Part shown: piece by piece, positions 25,067-32,978 of the stretch
How positions within the stretch are numbered: position 1 is the first letter of the stretch
Layout of the letters: every line of letters begins with the position of its first letter
Source: Flavobacterium algicola
GTDB taxonomy: Bacteria > Bacteroidota > Bacteroidia > Flavobacteriales > Flavobacteriaceae
Direction of reading: 5' to 3'
DNA: 64,000 nucleotides
NCBI RefSeq assembly: GCF_022399565.1
Contig: NZ_JAJTUT010000003.1
Span: 1-64,000, forward strand
Notes under the pieces: generated by a model
Seen by the model: the letters and a program-made list of their open reading frames with translations, nothing else
Database searches by the model: none
Told to the model about the DNA's origin: nothing
Program-made: the position numbers and the translations under genes

Positions 25067-26290
25067 TTATTCTCGTTTTGCTTTTCTTTCGAGCAAAGCC
25101 ATGTAAAACCCATCAAAACCAGATTCTGACGCTAGAATTTTATCATCTTTTATAAATGTAAATTCTTTACCAATATCGGTTGCTAAGAAACGCTCCACTT
25201 GTTCTTGGTTTTCAGATGGCAAAATTGAACAGGTAGCATATACTAATTTTCCACCTGGTTTTACAATTTTAGAGTAACTTTCTAAAACCTCTGCTTGTAT
25301 CTTACGAATATTATCAATGAATTCTGGTTGCAATTTCCATTTAGCATCGGGATTACGTTTTAAAACTCCTAATCCGCTACATGGAGCATCAATCAATACA
25401 CGGTCTGCTTTCTCGTGAAGACGTTTAATGATTTTTGTACTGTCGATAATGCGGTATTCGATATTAAATGCACCATCACGTTTTGCTCTTAACTTCAACT
25501 GCTTCAATTTGCTTTCGTACAAATCCATAGCAATCAATTGCCCTTTGTTTTCCATTAAAGCTGCAATGTGCAACGTTTTTCCACCTGCACCTGCACAAGT
25601 ATCGACCACTCTCATTCCTGGCTTTACGTCAAGGTAAGCAGCTACTAATTGTGAATTAGCATCTTGAACTTCAAAAAATCCTTGCTTGAAAACATCTGTC
25701 ATAAATACATTGGCTCTTTCTTTAAGTACCAAAGCATCAGGTTGTTTTTCTAAGGTTTCTGTATCAATATCTAAGTCCATCAAAATGGCTCGTAAATTTT
25801 CTTTGGTAGTTTTAAGCGTATTTGTTCTCAAAATTACTTTTGCTGGTTGGTTTTGAGCAGTAATTTCTTTCGCCCAAACTTCTTCACCAAGTTCTTTTAC
25901 ACAAACTTCATCCATCCAATCCGGAATAGATTCTTTTATAGCGCGTGTTTTTGATAATTCATCAAATCGTCCTTTTATCTTTCTTTCAGGAGTTCCTTCC
26001 AACTGACGCCAGTCTGGAATAGGATATCCTCTTAAAACTGCCCATACAGAGAACATTCTCCATAAATTATCACGGTCAAAAGGTTCTTTTACTTCTGCAA
26101 CTTCTGCGTATAGTCTTTTCCAACGAACGACTTCGTATATGGTTTCGGCTACGAATTTTCTATCCGAACTGCCCCAACGTTTGTCTTTTTTTAAAGCTCT
26201 TGCAACCACTTTATCTGCATATTCTCCCTCGTTAAAGATGGCATTTAAAGAATCAATTGTGGTGTAAACTAAATTTCTGTGTAATCTCAT
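25067..26290 (-). CDS. RsmB/NSUN-family RNA cytosine-C5 methyltransferase
   Basis: The 407-residue protein has an N-terminal NusB-like helical part (about 1-75), a linker, and a SAM methyltransferase domain with the DTCAGAGGKT motif I, DAPCSGLGVLKRNPD (motif IV) and ATCSILPSEN (motif VI with the catalytic Cys). All catalytic residues are kept. RsmB methylates C967 of E. coli 16S rRNA; the exact target in this organism is inferred. It is a single-gene unit with a -7 element (26308-26315) and its own terminator. Confidence 0.9.
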   Translation of the reverse strand: MRLHRNLVYTTIDSLNAIFNEGEYADKVVARALKKDKRWGSSDRKFVAETIYEVVRWKRLYAEVAEVKEPFDRDNLWRMFSVWAVLRGYPIPDWRQLEGTPERKIKGRFDELSKTRAIKESIPDWMDEVCVKELGEEVWAKEITAQNQPAKVILRTNTLKTTKENLRAILMDLDIDTETLEKQPDALVLKERANVFMTDVFKQGFFEVQDANSQLVAAYLDVKPGMRVVDTCAGAGGKTLHIAALMENKGQLIAMDLYESKLKQLKLRAKRDGAFNIEYRIIDSTKIIKRLHEKADRVLIDAPCSGLGVLKRNPDAKWKLQPEFIDNIRKIQAEVLESYSKIVKPGGKLVYATCSILPSENQEQVERFLATDIGKEFTFIKDDKILASESGFDGFYMALLERKAKRE

Positions 26291-26307
26291 TTTAAATAAT
26301 TGAGCTG

Positions 26308-26315
26308 CAAAGGTA
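26308..26315 (-). promoter_or_regulatory. -7 element of the RsmB/NSUN gene (TACCTTTG)
   Basis: On the minus strand TACCTTTGCA fits the Bacteroidota -7 box and lies 18 bases before the start codon at 26290. Confidence 0.5.
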
Positions 26316-26377
26316 CTATTAATTGATTTGAAAGTTTAATATTAAATTCATGAAAATCAATAAATTCTTAATGGAAC

Positions 26378-26415
26378 AAAAAAAAACACCGTTTTTGTAA
26401 AGAACGGTGTTTTTG
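26378..26415 (-). terminator. Intrinsic terminator after kup
   Basis: AAAACACCGTT (26383-26393) pairs with AACGGTGTTTT (26403-26413), followed on the minus strand by a T-run. Confidence 0.88.
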
Positions 26416-26433
26416 AGTGTTATGTTTCTGGTG

Positions 26434-28395
26434 TTACTCTACGCGGGTTAGTCCTATAAGTTCAGGCGGATGAAGTACCATCGGGAACTTCTCTATTTTC
26501 ACAGAACTACTGTCTAATCCAAATGCTCTTTCTTCAGATAAGCTTAGTTTTTTGATAACGAAGTAGGAGTTCATTACAATTTTTTCATACCATCTTAAAT
26601 CGCTGTCGTTGGATAGAAACTTTTCTGATAGTACAAATTTAAAATCACCTAAGATGTTATTTTTGTTTAATGATTCGTACCTGCTTGTAATGTCAACTTC
26701 CCCTTTCTTAACCATGTCCTTAATTACCTCTTTGAACATCAAATTTATTTTAGTAGGTTCTCTAAATCCTAGATTGAAATCTATTCGATACAAATCATCC
26801 TTTAAAATTTCGGTCACGCGGTATTCCGTTTTGTATGGTTCTGTCAAAATGTTAACATGAACAAACCAATATATATCAGCTCTCTTTGGTCTTTTTTGTA
26901 AAATTGAGTACATCACTTTCTCCTCTATTTCGTCAGAGCGATTAGCATTGGTCATATAAACCAAATGAGTCGCGTATTTAGGAATGGTAAGGTCGACGCT
27001 CAGTTCTTGAAGAACTTTTTTGTAGTCATCAATTTTTACAATTTTGGTGTAACTTTTATTAATTTTCTTGGCCAAATACCAAGTAGTCATGATAGAGATA
27101 AGAACCATCGCGATAATTAATGTCACATATCCACCATCAGCAAACTTAGTAACATTGGCAACAAGGAAACTTAATTCGATCATTGCATAAATTGTAATTA
27201 ATGGTACCATCAAATACAGTTTTACACGTTTCATAATTAAGTAAAAATTAAGCAGTATAGTAGTCATGATCATACAAAGGATAATTGCTAATCCATATGC
27301 GTGTTCCATATTACTTGACTCTTCAAAATGGAGTACTATACCCACGCAACCAAAAAACAATAACCAGTTGATTGACGGAATGTATAATTGTCCTTTAAGT
27401 TCAGTAGGATATTTAATTTTCACCTTAGGCCAGAAGTTCAGTCGCATGGCTTCGTTTATTAAAGTAAACGAACCGGTAATTAAGGCTTGCGATGCGATCA
27501 CAGCTGCAAGAGTAGCAATCACTATTCCAAATGGCTGGAACCAATCTGCCATGATAAGGTAAAAAGGGTTTCCATTTTGCCCTCCCAACGATTGCAGAGT
27601 TTGCCCTTCGTGATGTATCAAATAAGCACCTTGTCCAAAATAATTTAGCAGTAAAGTTGATTTAACAAAAATCCAACTAATACGTATATTTTTTCTTCCG
27701 CAATGCCCCATGTCAGAGTAAAGTGCTTCGGCGCCTGTAGTACATAGAAATACCAATCCCAATACAAAGAAACCTTCGGGGTGAATACTGAGCAGGTGGT
27801 AGGCGTAGTATGGATTAAAAGCTTTGACAACTTCTGGGTGTTTTGCAATTTGTATGACTCCAAGTATTCCCAACATACTAAACCAAATTAGCATCATGGG
27901 AGCAAAAAATTTACCAACTAATTTTGTTCCAAATTGCTGGATGGAAAACAATACAAATAGAATTCCTATTACAATTGGTACAGTGTTTATCTCAGGATTA
28001 AATGTTTTTATTCCTTCGACTGCAGAGGAGACTGAAATAGGTGGAGTTATAATTCCGTCTGCTAGTAATGCGCTTCCACCTATTATGGCGGGAACGATTA
28101 ACCACTTTATTTTTGTTTTTTTTACTAATGCATATAAAGCAAAGATCCCACCTTCTCCATGATTGTCCGCACTAAGAGTAATTAATACGTATTTTATGGT
28201 TGTTTGTAGAGTCAATGTCCAAAAAACGGCAGAGATACCACCCAATACTACATCGGGATCAATTGCGTGATCTCCCAAAATGGCTTTCATTACATATAAC
28301 GGTGATGTTCCTATATCGCCATATATAATTCCTAACGTTATTAATAAACCCCCTAATGTCAATTTAGAATGTAAATCTTTGTGAGATGTGCTCAT
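26434..28395 (-). CDS. kup: KUP-family potassium uptake protein
   Basis: Kup imports K+ with protons across the inner membrane. The 653-residue protein has about 12 membrane helices in the first 430 residues and a cytoplasmic C-terminal domain. The family signature GIIYGDIGTSPLY lies at about 22-34, with further blocks such as DNHGEGGIFALYAL and GADGIITPPISV-like ADGIITPPISV. Length matches the family. It stands alone, with TAAATTTG (28418-28425, minus strand) 22 bases before the start and a terminator after the stop. Confidence 0.95.
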   Translation of the reverse strand: MSTSHKDLHSKLTLGGLLITLGIIYGDIGTSPLYVMKAILGDHAIDPDVVLGGISAVFWTLTLQTTIKYVLITLSADNHGEGGIFALYALVKKTKIKWLIVPAIIGGSALLADGIITPPISVSSAVEGIKTFNPEINTVPIVIGILFVLFSIQQFGTKLVGKFFAPMMLIWFSMLGILGVIQIAKHPEVVKAFNPYYAYHLLSIHPEGFFVLGLVFLCTTGAEALYSDMGHCGRKNIRISWIFVKSTLLLNYFGQGAYLIHHEGQTLQSLGGQNGNPFYLIMADWFQPFGIVIATLAAVIASQALITGSFTLINEAMRLNFWPKVKIKYPTELKGQLYIPSINWLLFFGCVGIVLHFEESSNMEHAYGLAIILCMIMTTILLNFYLIMKRVKLYLMVPLITIYAMIELSFLVANVTKFADGGYVTLIIAMVLISIMTTWYLAKKINKSYTKIVKIDDYKKVLQELSVDLTIPKYATHLVYMTNANRSDEIEEKVMYSILQKRPKRADIYWFVHVNILTEPYKTEYRVTEILKDDLYRIDFNLGFREPTKINLMFKEVIKDMVKKGEVDITSRYESLNKNNILGDFKFVLSEKFLSNDSDLRWYEKIVMNSYFVIKKLSLSEERAFGLDSSSVKIEKFPMVLHPPELIGLTRVE

Positions 28396-28417
28396 GTAGT
28401 ATTTTTAATAAACAGGT

Positions 28418-28425
28418 CAAATTTA
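28418..28425 (-). promoter_or_regulatory. -7 element of kup (TAAATTTG)
   Basis: TAAATTTG on the minus strand fits TAnnTTTG, 22 bases before the kup start codon. No clear -33 box. Confidence 0.45.
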
Positions 28426-28465
28426 CTCTTTTTAAATAAATTAGGTTAAATAATATCGAAAAAAG

Positions 28466-28501
28466 CACAAAAAAAGCACAGTATGTTAAACTGTGCTTTT
28501 G
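28466..28501 (-). terminator. Intrinsic terminator after the secreted repeat-protein gene
   Basis: AAAAGCACAG (28472-28481) pairs with CTGTGCTTTT (28491-28500), followed on the minus strand by TTTTT. Confidence 0.88.
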
Positions 28502-28525
28502 GATGAAATAATATAGATTGAAAAA

Positions 28526-29815
28526 CTAACCTCTTCTATTACTATTCGAATTTGAGTTTGAATTTCGACTGTTGTTGTCTGACTTTTGAGTGGTATTTTG
28601 TCTAGTTGAACTTTGGTTTGATCCACTGCTTTGTCTTGAACTTTGTGTTGCTTGTGGTCTTGCAGTTCTAGTAGTTGCAGTTCTATCTTGGCTCGATGTA
28701 GTACTTCTCGCAGTTGCACTTCTATTTTGAGAATAATCTCTAGTGGTTGTAGCCTTTTGTGGTGATCCTGTACTATTTGATGACTGAGTTCTGTTTTGAG
28801 AGTAGTTTCTCGAACTTGTTGCTTGTTGGGGTGTTGACGAACTCCTAGTCGCGCTAGTTCTGTTTTGAGAATAATTTCTATTATTTGATGACTGTTGAGG
28901 TGTTGATGAACTTCTTGCTGTACTCGTTCTGTTTTGAGAGTAGTTTCTAGAATTTACTGAGTTCTGAGGGTTAGATGTGCTTCTGCTTTGAGAATAATTT
29001 CTTGAACGTGTAGCATTAACACCAGTAGAACCATTTCTATAACGATCACTTTCATTTCGAGAGGTATAACTTCTACTTCTTCTCTGATCGAGATCATGTC
29101 GATTGGTTATACTTGAATTACGACTTGAGAAATTATAATTAGGATGCAATCTTTCGTAACCATTTGATCTTCTAGAATTGTATAATACTGCAGCATAGCT
29201 ACTTCTTCTATTGTTTACGTAGTTATAGCTATTTTTGAAATTAATAGAGATTTGTATATTAGAGCGGTATCTATAGCTTGGATATGGATTCCATGCATGA
29301 AAATAACTTGGATACGAATTCCAGTAATGGCTTGAAATATAAGGGCGATAGTTACTTACATAGAAAGAGGAGTAAATCAATGGAGCGCTATAATAAATGG
29401 GTTCGTAAATATAGTTAGGACCATATATGTATTCGTTACCAACAAATTGAATTTGAACTTTGTTGTATCCGTCTCTCTCTACGTCGATAGTTGCTACATC
29501 TTGATATACGTCACGATCTATTACCGATTGAATTATAATTAAATGAGTATTTCTATCCACTGTTTCGATTACTCTCAAATAATCTACTTGATTGTCGTAG
29601 TTTAAATCAAGATTTGAAATCTGAATTTCAGGATCATTTATTTTTCGTTCAAAATCTTCGAGATTCCTAGAATCACCAAAAAGGGAAGCTACTGCTCTTA
29701 AATCTAAGTTATCACTTATTTCGTTATTCATTGCACTAACGCTACCATATTGAGCTTGCATTTGAAAAGCAAAAAAGGAAGTTAGTATGCTTGCTATTAT
29801 TAGTTTAGTTTTCAT
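28526..29815 (-). CDS. Exported protein with low-complexity tandem repeats
   Basis: The 429-residue protein has a signal peptide (about 1-22, ending AQA-like QMQAQ), a folded-looking part (about 23-135), a Tyr/Pro/Ser-rich part (about 130-200) and a basic disordered tail rich in Ser, Thr, Arg, Asn and Gln (200-429). In the tail about five units of 22-24 residues start with [ST]R[ND]YSQ[NS]R (residues 271-380). I do not recognise a function; the composition suggests an envelope, adhesive or nucleic-acid-binding surface protein. A strong terminator (29903-29953) separates it from the ECF module upstream, so it is probably transcribed alone. Confidence 0.8.
   Translation of the reverse strand: MKTKLIIASILTSFFAFQMQAQYGSVSAMNNEISDNLDLRAVASLFGDSRNLEDFERKINDPEIQISNLDLNYDNQVDYLRVIETVDRNTHLIIIQSVIDRDVYQDVATIDVERDGYNKVQIQFVGNEYIYGPNYIYEPIYYSAPLIYSSFYVSNYRPYISSHYWNSYPSYFHAWNPYPSYRYRSNIQISINFKNSYNYVNNRRSSYAAVLYNSRRSNGYERLHPNYNFSSRNSSITNRHDLDQRRSRSYTSRNESDRYRNGSTGVNATRSRNYSQSRSTSNPQNSVNSRNYSQNRTSTARSSSTPQQSSNNRNYSQNRTSATRSSSTPQQATSSRNYSQNRTQSSNSTGSPQKATTTRDYSQNRSATARSTTSSQDRTATTRTARPQATQSSRQSSGSNQSSTRQNTTQKSDNNSRNSNSNSNSNRRG
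28676..29005 (-). repeat. Coding tandem repeats, about five units of 66-72 bp
   Basis: The units encode variants of the RNYSQNRT motif followed by Ser/Thr/Pro/Gln-rich linkers (residues 271-380 of the exported protein). The copies differ, so they are diverged rather than recent duplications. Confidence 0.7.
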
Positions 29816-29902
29816 AATCGGAGAATTTAGTCGTTCTTAATAGGTAGTATCCAATTACTGTGCCAAGAAGTATTTCACTAAAGTTCTCGCGTAAGTGATA
29901 AG

Positions 29903-29953
29903 CAAAAAAATATGCTCATTTATAAATTGTATTGATTTATAAATGAGCATATT
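29903..29953 (-). terminator. Very strong terminator at the end of the ECF module
   Basis: A perfect 19-bp stem (29909-29927 with 29935-29953) with a 7-base loop is followed on the minus strand by seven T. It closes the SRPBCC/sigma/anti-sigma/sensor transcript. Confidence 0.92.
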
Positions 29954-29969
29954 GTTGTCTGAATATTGC

Positions 29970-30422
29970 TTATTTTTTTGAGTTTTTTTCTTTGTACTGC
30001 TGAAGTAATTTTCGACTAAAGTCTTCTTCTGCTCTTTTTAATTTTAAGATTTTTACATTAGGTAAAAATCGTTTTAAATTGCTCATTAAATTTTTGCGAA
30101 GTTGGTATAATTCTTCATCAGTTGTTTCAATCTGTCTTAATAAAACGCTTGCTTCTTTCTCTGTCATTTTATCTAGTAGATTGCCTTTCATTTGATTTCG
30201 ATAGGTTTTTTGTTTTTTATGTCTAATTTCAAACTGCTTATCATCATATGAATTGTAGATTGGCCAGAATTTTTCCGCTTCAGTACCCGTTAAATTTAGT
30301 TCTGAATTATAGAAAGTGACTTTCAATTGCTTTATTTGATTTCGTTTTTCTTTCATATCGTCCTGAGCAAAACAGGTAAAAGAAACGAATAACAGCATTA
30401 ATAATATCTTTTGTAATTTCAT
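29970..30422 (-). CDS. Periplasmic Spy-like helical protein ('sensor of ECF sigma factor')
   Basis: The 150-residue protein has a signal peptide (about 1-19, ending CFAQ) and a mature part that is almost fully helical and charged, with the layout of CpxP/Spy-like proteins (LTGTEAEKFWPIYNSYDDKQ). I recall the same family annotated as 'sensor of ECF-type sigma factor' in Flavobacterium. It lies 9 bases after the putative anti-sigma gene, in one unit with the ECF sigma factor. A chaperone or stress-sensing role in the periplasm is inferred from context only. Confidence 0.72.
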   Translation of the reverse strand: MKLQKILLMLLFVSFTCFAQDDMKEKRNQIKQLKVTFYNSELNLTGTEAEKFWPIYNSYDDKQFEIRHKKQKTYRNQMKGNLLDKMTEKEASVLLRQIETTDEELYQLRKNLMSNLKRFLPNVKILKLKRAEEDFSRKLLQQYKEKNSKK

Positions 30423-30431
30423 GTGATTCTT

Positions 30432-30818
30432 TTAATTTGTGTTTGACGAGTTTTCAACCATATCACCATCAACAGCTACTTCTTGTCTTAGAGCATCAAT
30501 GTCTTCTTCATCTAATAAATTAATGATATCGTATTGGCTTACGTTAGATTGGTAAGTAAGATAATTTTCTATCGAGCTGTTATCCAATTCTGTAGTTTTT
30601 GTTGCAGAAGTGAAAAGTTGTGGCAATAGCAGTGCTATCATAAAAACTGCCGCTACTAAGAAGATAATACTTTTTTTCCTTTGAAAAATAGAAAGTACTT
30701 TAACTTCTTTTTCAGGAATTTGCAGCATTACCTTTTCTGATAGGGTGTCAAAATAGTTGTCAGGGGTTTTAAAACCACTAGCTATTTTTTGGGTTGTATC
30801 TAATTTAAATTCTTTCAT
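30432..30818 (-). CDS. Single-pass membrane protein, putative anti-sigma factor
   Basis: The 128-residue protein has a cytoplasmic N-terminal part (1-48) containing SGFKTPDNYFDTLSE, one membrane helix (about 50-69) and an acidic periplasmic tail. No zinc-binding anti-sigma motif is seen. Its place right after the ECF sigma gene (33 bases) and the single membrane span suggest an anti-sigma factor; this is inference from context. Bacteroidota homologs with the same PDNYF motif near the start are common in such modules, as I recall. Confidence 0.7.
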   Translation of the reverse strand: MKEFKLDTTQKIASGFKTPDNYFDTLSEKVMLQIPEKEVKVLSIFQRKKSIIFLVAAVFMIALLLPQLFTSATKTTELDNSSIENYLTYQSNVSQYDIINLLDEEDIDALRQEVAVDGDMVENSSNTN

Positions 30819-30851
30819 GATGTTATTTAGACTATAAATAGAGTCAAAGGT

Positions 30852-31394
30852 TTAATTAGTTGTAACAAAAGCTTCAATTTTTTTTACGGCATGATGGTAA
30901 GATGCTTTTAAAGCGCCTACCGAGGTTCCTAAAATTTCTGATATTTCCTCATATTTTAACTCCTCAAAGTACTTCATCTTAAAAACCAGTTGTTGTTTTT
31001 CGGGTAAAGTTACTATGGCTTGCTGTAATTTTATTTGTATTTCGTCACCGTCAAAATAGCTGTCAGATTTTAAATTATCAATTGCTTTATTTTGTAATGC
31101 TTCTGATGAGATACCACTTTTCTTTGCTTTTTGGTTCAAAAAAGTAAGTGCTTCATTTGTGGCTATTCGATACATCCAAGAGAATAATTTACTATCACCT
31201 TTAAAATTCTTCAAATGCTGAAAAACTTTTACAAAAGTATTTTGAAGAACATCGTCGGTGTCATCATGATTCAAAACAATATTTCGAATATGATTATAAA
31301 GTGGTTTTTGATATTCAGACAAGAGCTTTTGAAACGCCTCATTTTGCGTTTTAGGATTCAGTAATCGTTCAATAAATTCTTTTTCTTCAAGCAA
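30852..31394 (-). CDS. ECF RNA polymerase sigma factor
   Basis: The 180-residue protein has sigma region 2 (about 22-90, with DDVLQNTFVKVFQHLKNFKGDSKLFSWMYRIATNEALTFL) and region 4 (about 120-175, with LPEKQQLVFKMKYFEELKYEEISEILGTSVGALKASYHHAVKKI in pieces). Regions 1 and 3 are missing, as in ECF factors. It starts with TTG at 31394. It lies between the SRPBCC gene and the putative anti-sigma gene on one transcript. Target genes are not known; autoregulation of the module is likely. Confidence 0.92.
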   Translation of the reverse strand: MLEEKEFIERLLNPKTQNEAFQKLLSEYQKPLYNHIRNIVLNHDDTDDVLQNTFVKVFQHLKNFKGDSKLFSWMYRIATNEALTFLNQKAKKSGISSEALQNKAIDNLKSDSYFDGDEIQIKLQQAIVTLPEKQQLVFKMKYFEELKYEEISEILGTSVGALKASYHHAVKKIEAFVTTN

Positions 31395-31429
31395 AATAGT
31401 AGTGATTCAGTTTTGTATAATCTTTAGTT

Positions 31430-32716
31430 TTAAAATTCAAAGTCCTCGTCGTTAGCTGTTGGTTCAGCTGCTTTTGATGGCTCTGTTTTTTTAACTTCTA
31501 CTTTTTTTGTTTCTATCTTTTTTGTTTCTGCTTTTTTAGTAGCAGTAGTGGTAGGCTGTGATTGTGTTTTTTCAGTTGCTGGTTTTGGTACTGTCTTTAC
31601 CTTGGTCACTGGCTTAGCCTCGGTCACTTCTTCGTCAATTTCTGTGGCTTCATGCGCTGGAATTGTTTGTCTCACATTGGGAACCGCAGGGGCAACGTAG
31701 GATTGAAACAATGGAATGTAAATTTCAGTTACCCACTTAGACGGATTTTTCACATCTTCTCTATTAGTAGTAAACAATTCGATATGAGAAATAGTTGGAT
31801 CTACTTTTAATTCATTTTTCCTCACGTAAGCCAATGCTTTATCATATGCCTTTTTAGCATGAATGTAGTCACCGGTTAGTGTTGTCTTTACTGCTTCCAT
31901 TCCTTCTAATTTTCCAGATAGAATATCACTTCCAGGGCTTATGAATATTTCGGTGTCAATAGGAACACAAATAGAAACTTTTGCAATGTTGCTGACTAAG
32001 TCGTAGCTATGATAAATTATAAATGGTTTCCCGTTCACTGAAATTCCATTTTCTACACAGAAATCGTTTATTTTTGGCGTCACTATTTTAGCATTTTTAT
32101 GCACCTTCGCTATTTCGCTATTAAAGGTTTGCGCCAAATAATAAATAACAGGTCTTTTTACAACACCATTTTCTTTTAAATCAAAAGTATTAATTTCGAA
32201 ATCAAGCGCTTTATCAAGATTGTCTAAACTTTTTTCATACATTTTGCCTACGATTGCATCTGGACCACCTTTTAAAGCCGAATAGATTTTAAACATAAAA
32301 GACATATGACCTTTTGTACTCCAAGTTACTTTTGTACCTCCTATGGTGTCTTTAAGTTTCCAGTAAACATTAGATGGGCTGTCATTATAGTTCATTTTTT
32401 GAGAGATACTATCACTTTCTTTTACAAAAAGGGTAGTCATAGTACCATTTCCATCTTCTCCATCCCATGAATAAGTAGCTCCTACGCCGCTTGTTATTTG
32501 ACCATATTCAAATTTCATCTCTGGATCTTCTTGTGCCCACGCTCCAAAATCTTCCCAGTTTTTATAGTCGTTTATATAGTTGTAAACAGATGATTTTGAA
32601 GCGTTAATGATTTTGCTTCTTACTATATAATACTCGCCCTTTTGGGTAGCAATAAAGATCGATAAAGCGACCAAACTTAGCAGAATTAATAAAAATATAT
32701 ATTTTAAAATGCGCAT
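31430..32716 (-). CDS. SRPBCC plus GyrI-like domain membrane-anchored protein
   Basis: From the ATG at 32716 the protein is 428 residues. An N-terminal membrane anchor (about 5-25) is followed by an SRPBCC/polyketide-cyclase-like ligand-binding domain (about 30-185), a GyrI-like/AraC effector-binding domain (about 195-355) and a Lys/Thr/Glu-rich tail ending in acidic residues. Ligands are unknown. The longer frame to 32812 adds 32 residues before the anchor and is unlikely. It lies 35 bases upstream of the ECF sigma gene, so it may be the first gene of that unit. Confidence 0.8.
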   Translation of the reverse strand: MRILKYIFLLILLSLVALSIFIATQKGEYYIVRSKIINASKSSVYNYINDYKNWEDFGAWAQEDPEMKFEYGQITSGVGATYSWDGEDGNGTMTTLFVKESDSISQKMNYNDSPSNVYWKLKDTIGGTKVTWSTKGHMSFMFKIYSALKGGPDAIVGKMYEKSLDNLDKALDFEINTFDLKENGVVKRPVIYYLAQTFNSEIAKVHKNAKIVTPKINDFCVENGISVNGKPFIIYHSYDLVSNIAKVSICVPIDTEIFISPGSDILSGKLEGMEAVKTTLTGDYIHAKKAYDKALAYVRKNELKVDPTISHIELFTTNREDVKNPSKWVTEIYIPLFQSYVAPAVPNVRQTIPAHEATEIDEEVTEAKPVTKVKTVPKPATEKTQSQPTTTATKKAETKKIETKKVEVKKTEPSKAAEPTANDEDFEF

Positions 32717-32944
32717 AATGTTCTGATTGAAATGAGTTGTAAAGTTATATATTTTATTTACAATGTGAATAAACCCTTGAAAAAATGTATTTTGGACACG
32801 TACATGAGACATTTATTTGCTTTTCGCGTAAGTGTTGTTTCATTTCTTGTAATTCTATAAGTGTTTTAGTATTTAAATAATCATATAATTTACCAAAGTG
32901 CACGTCTAGTTACTAGTTCCTTTCTATAATTGTCAACTAATGAT

Positions 32945-32952
32945 TATATTTG
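32945..32952 (+). promoter_or_regulatory. -7 element (TATATTTG) of the M49 peptidase gene
   Basis: TATATTTG fits TAnnTTTG and ends 26 bases before the ATG at 32979. No convincing -33 box. Confidence 0.45.
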
Positions 32953-32978
32953 TGTTATAATTTTAACAAAATACATAC

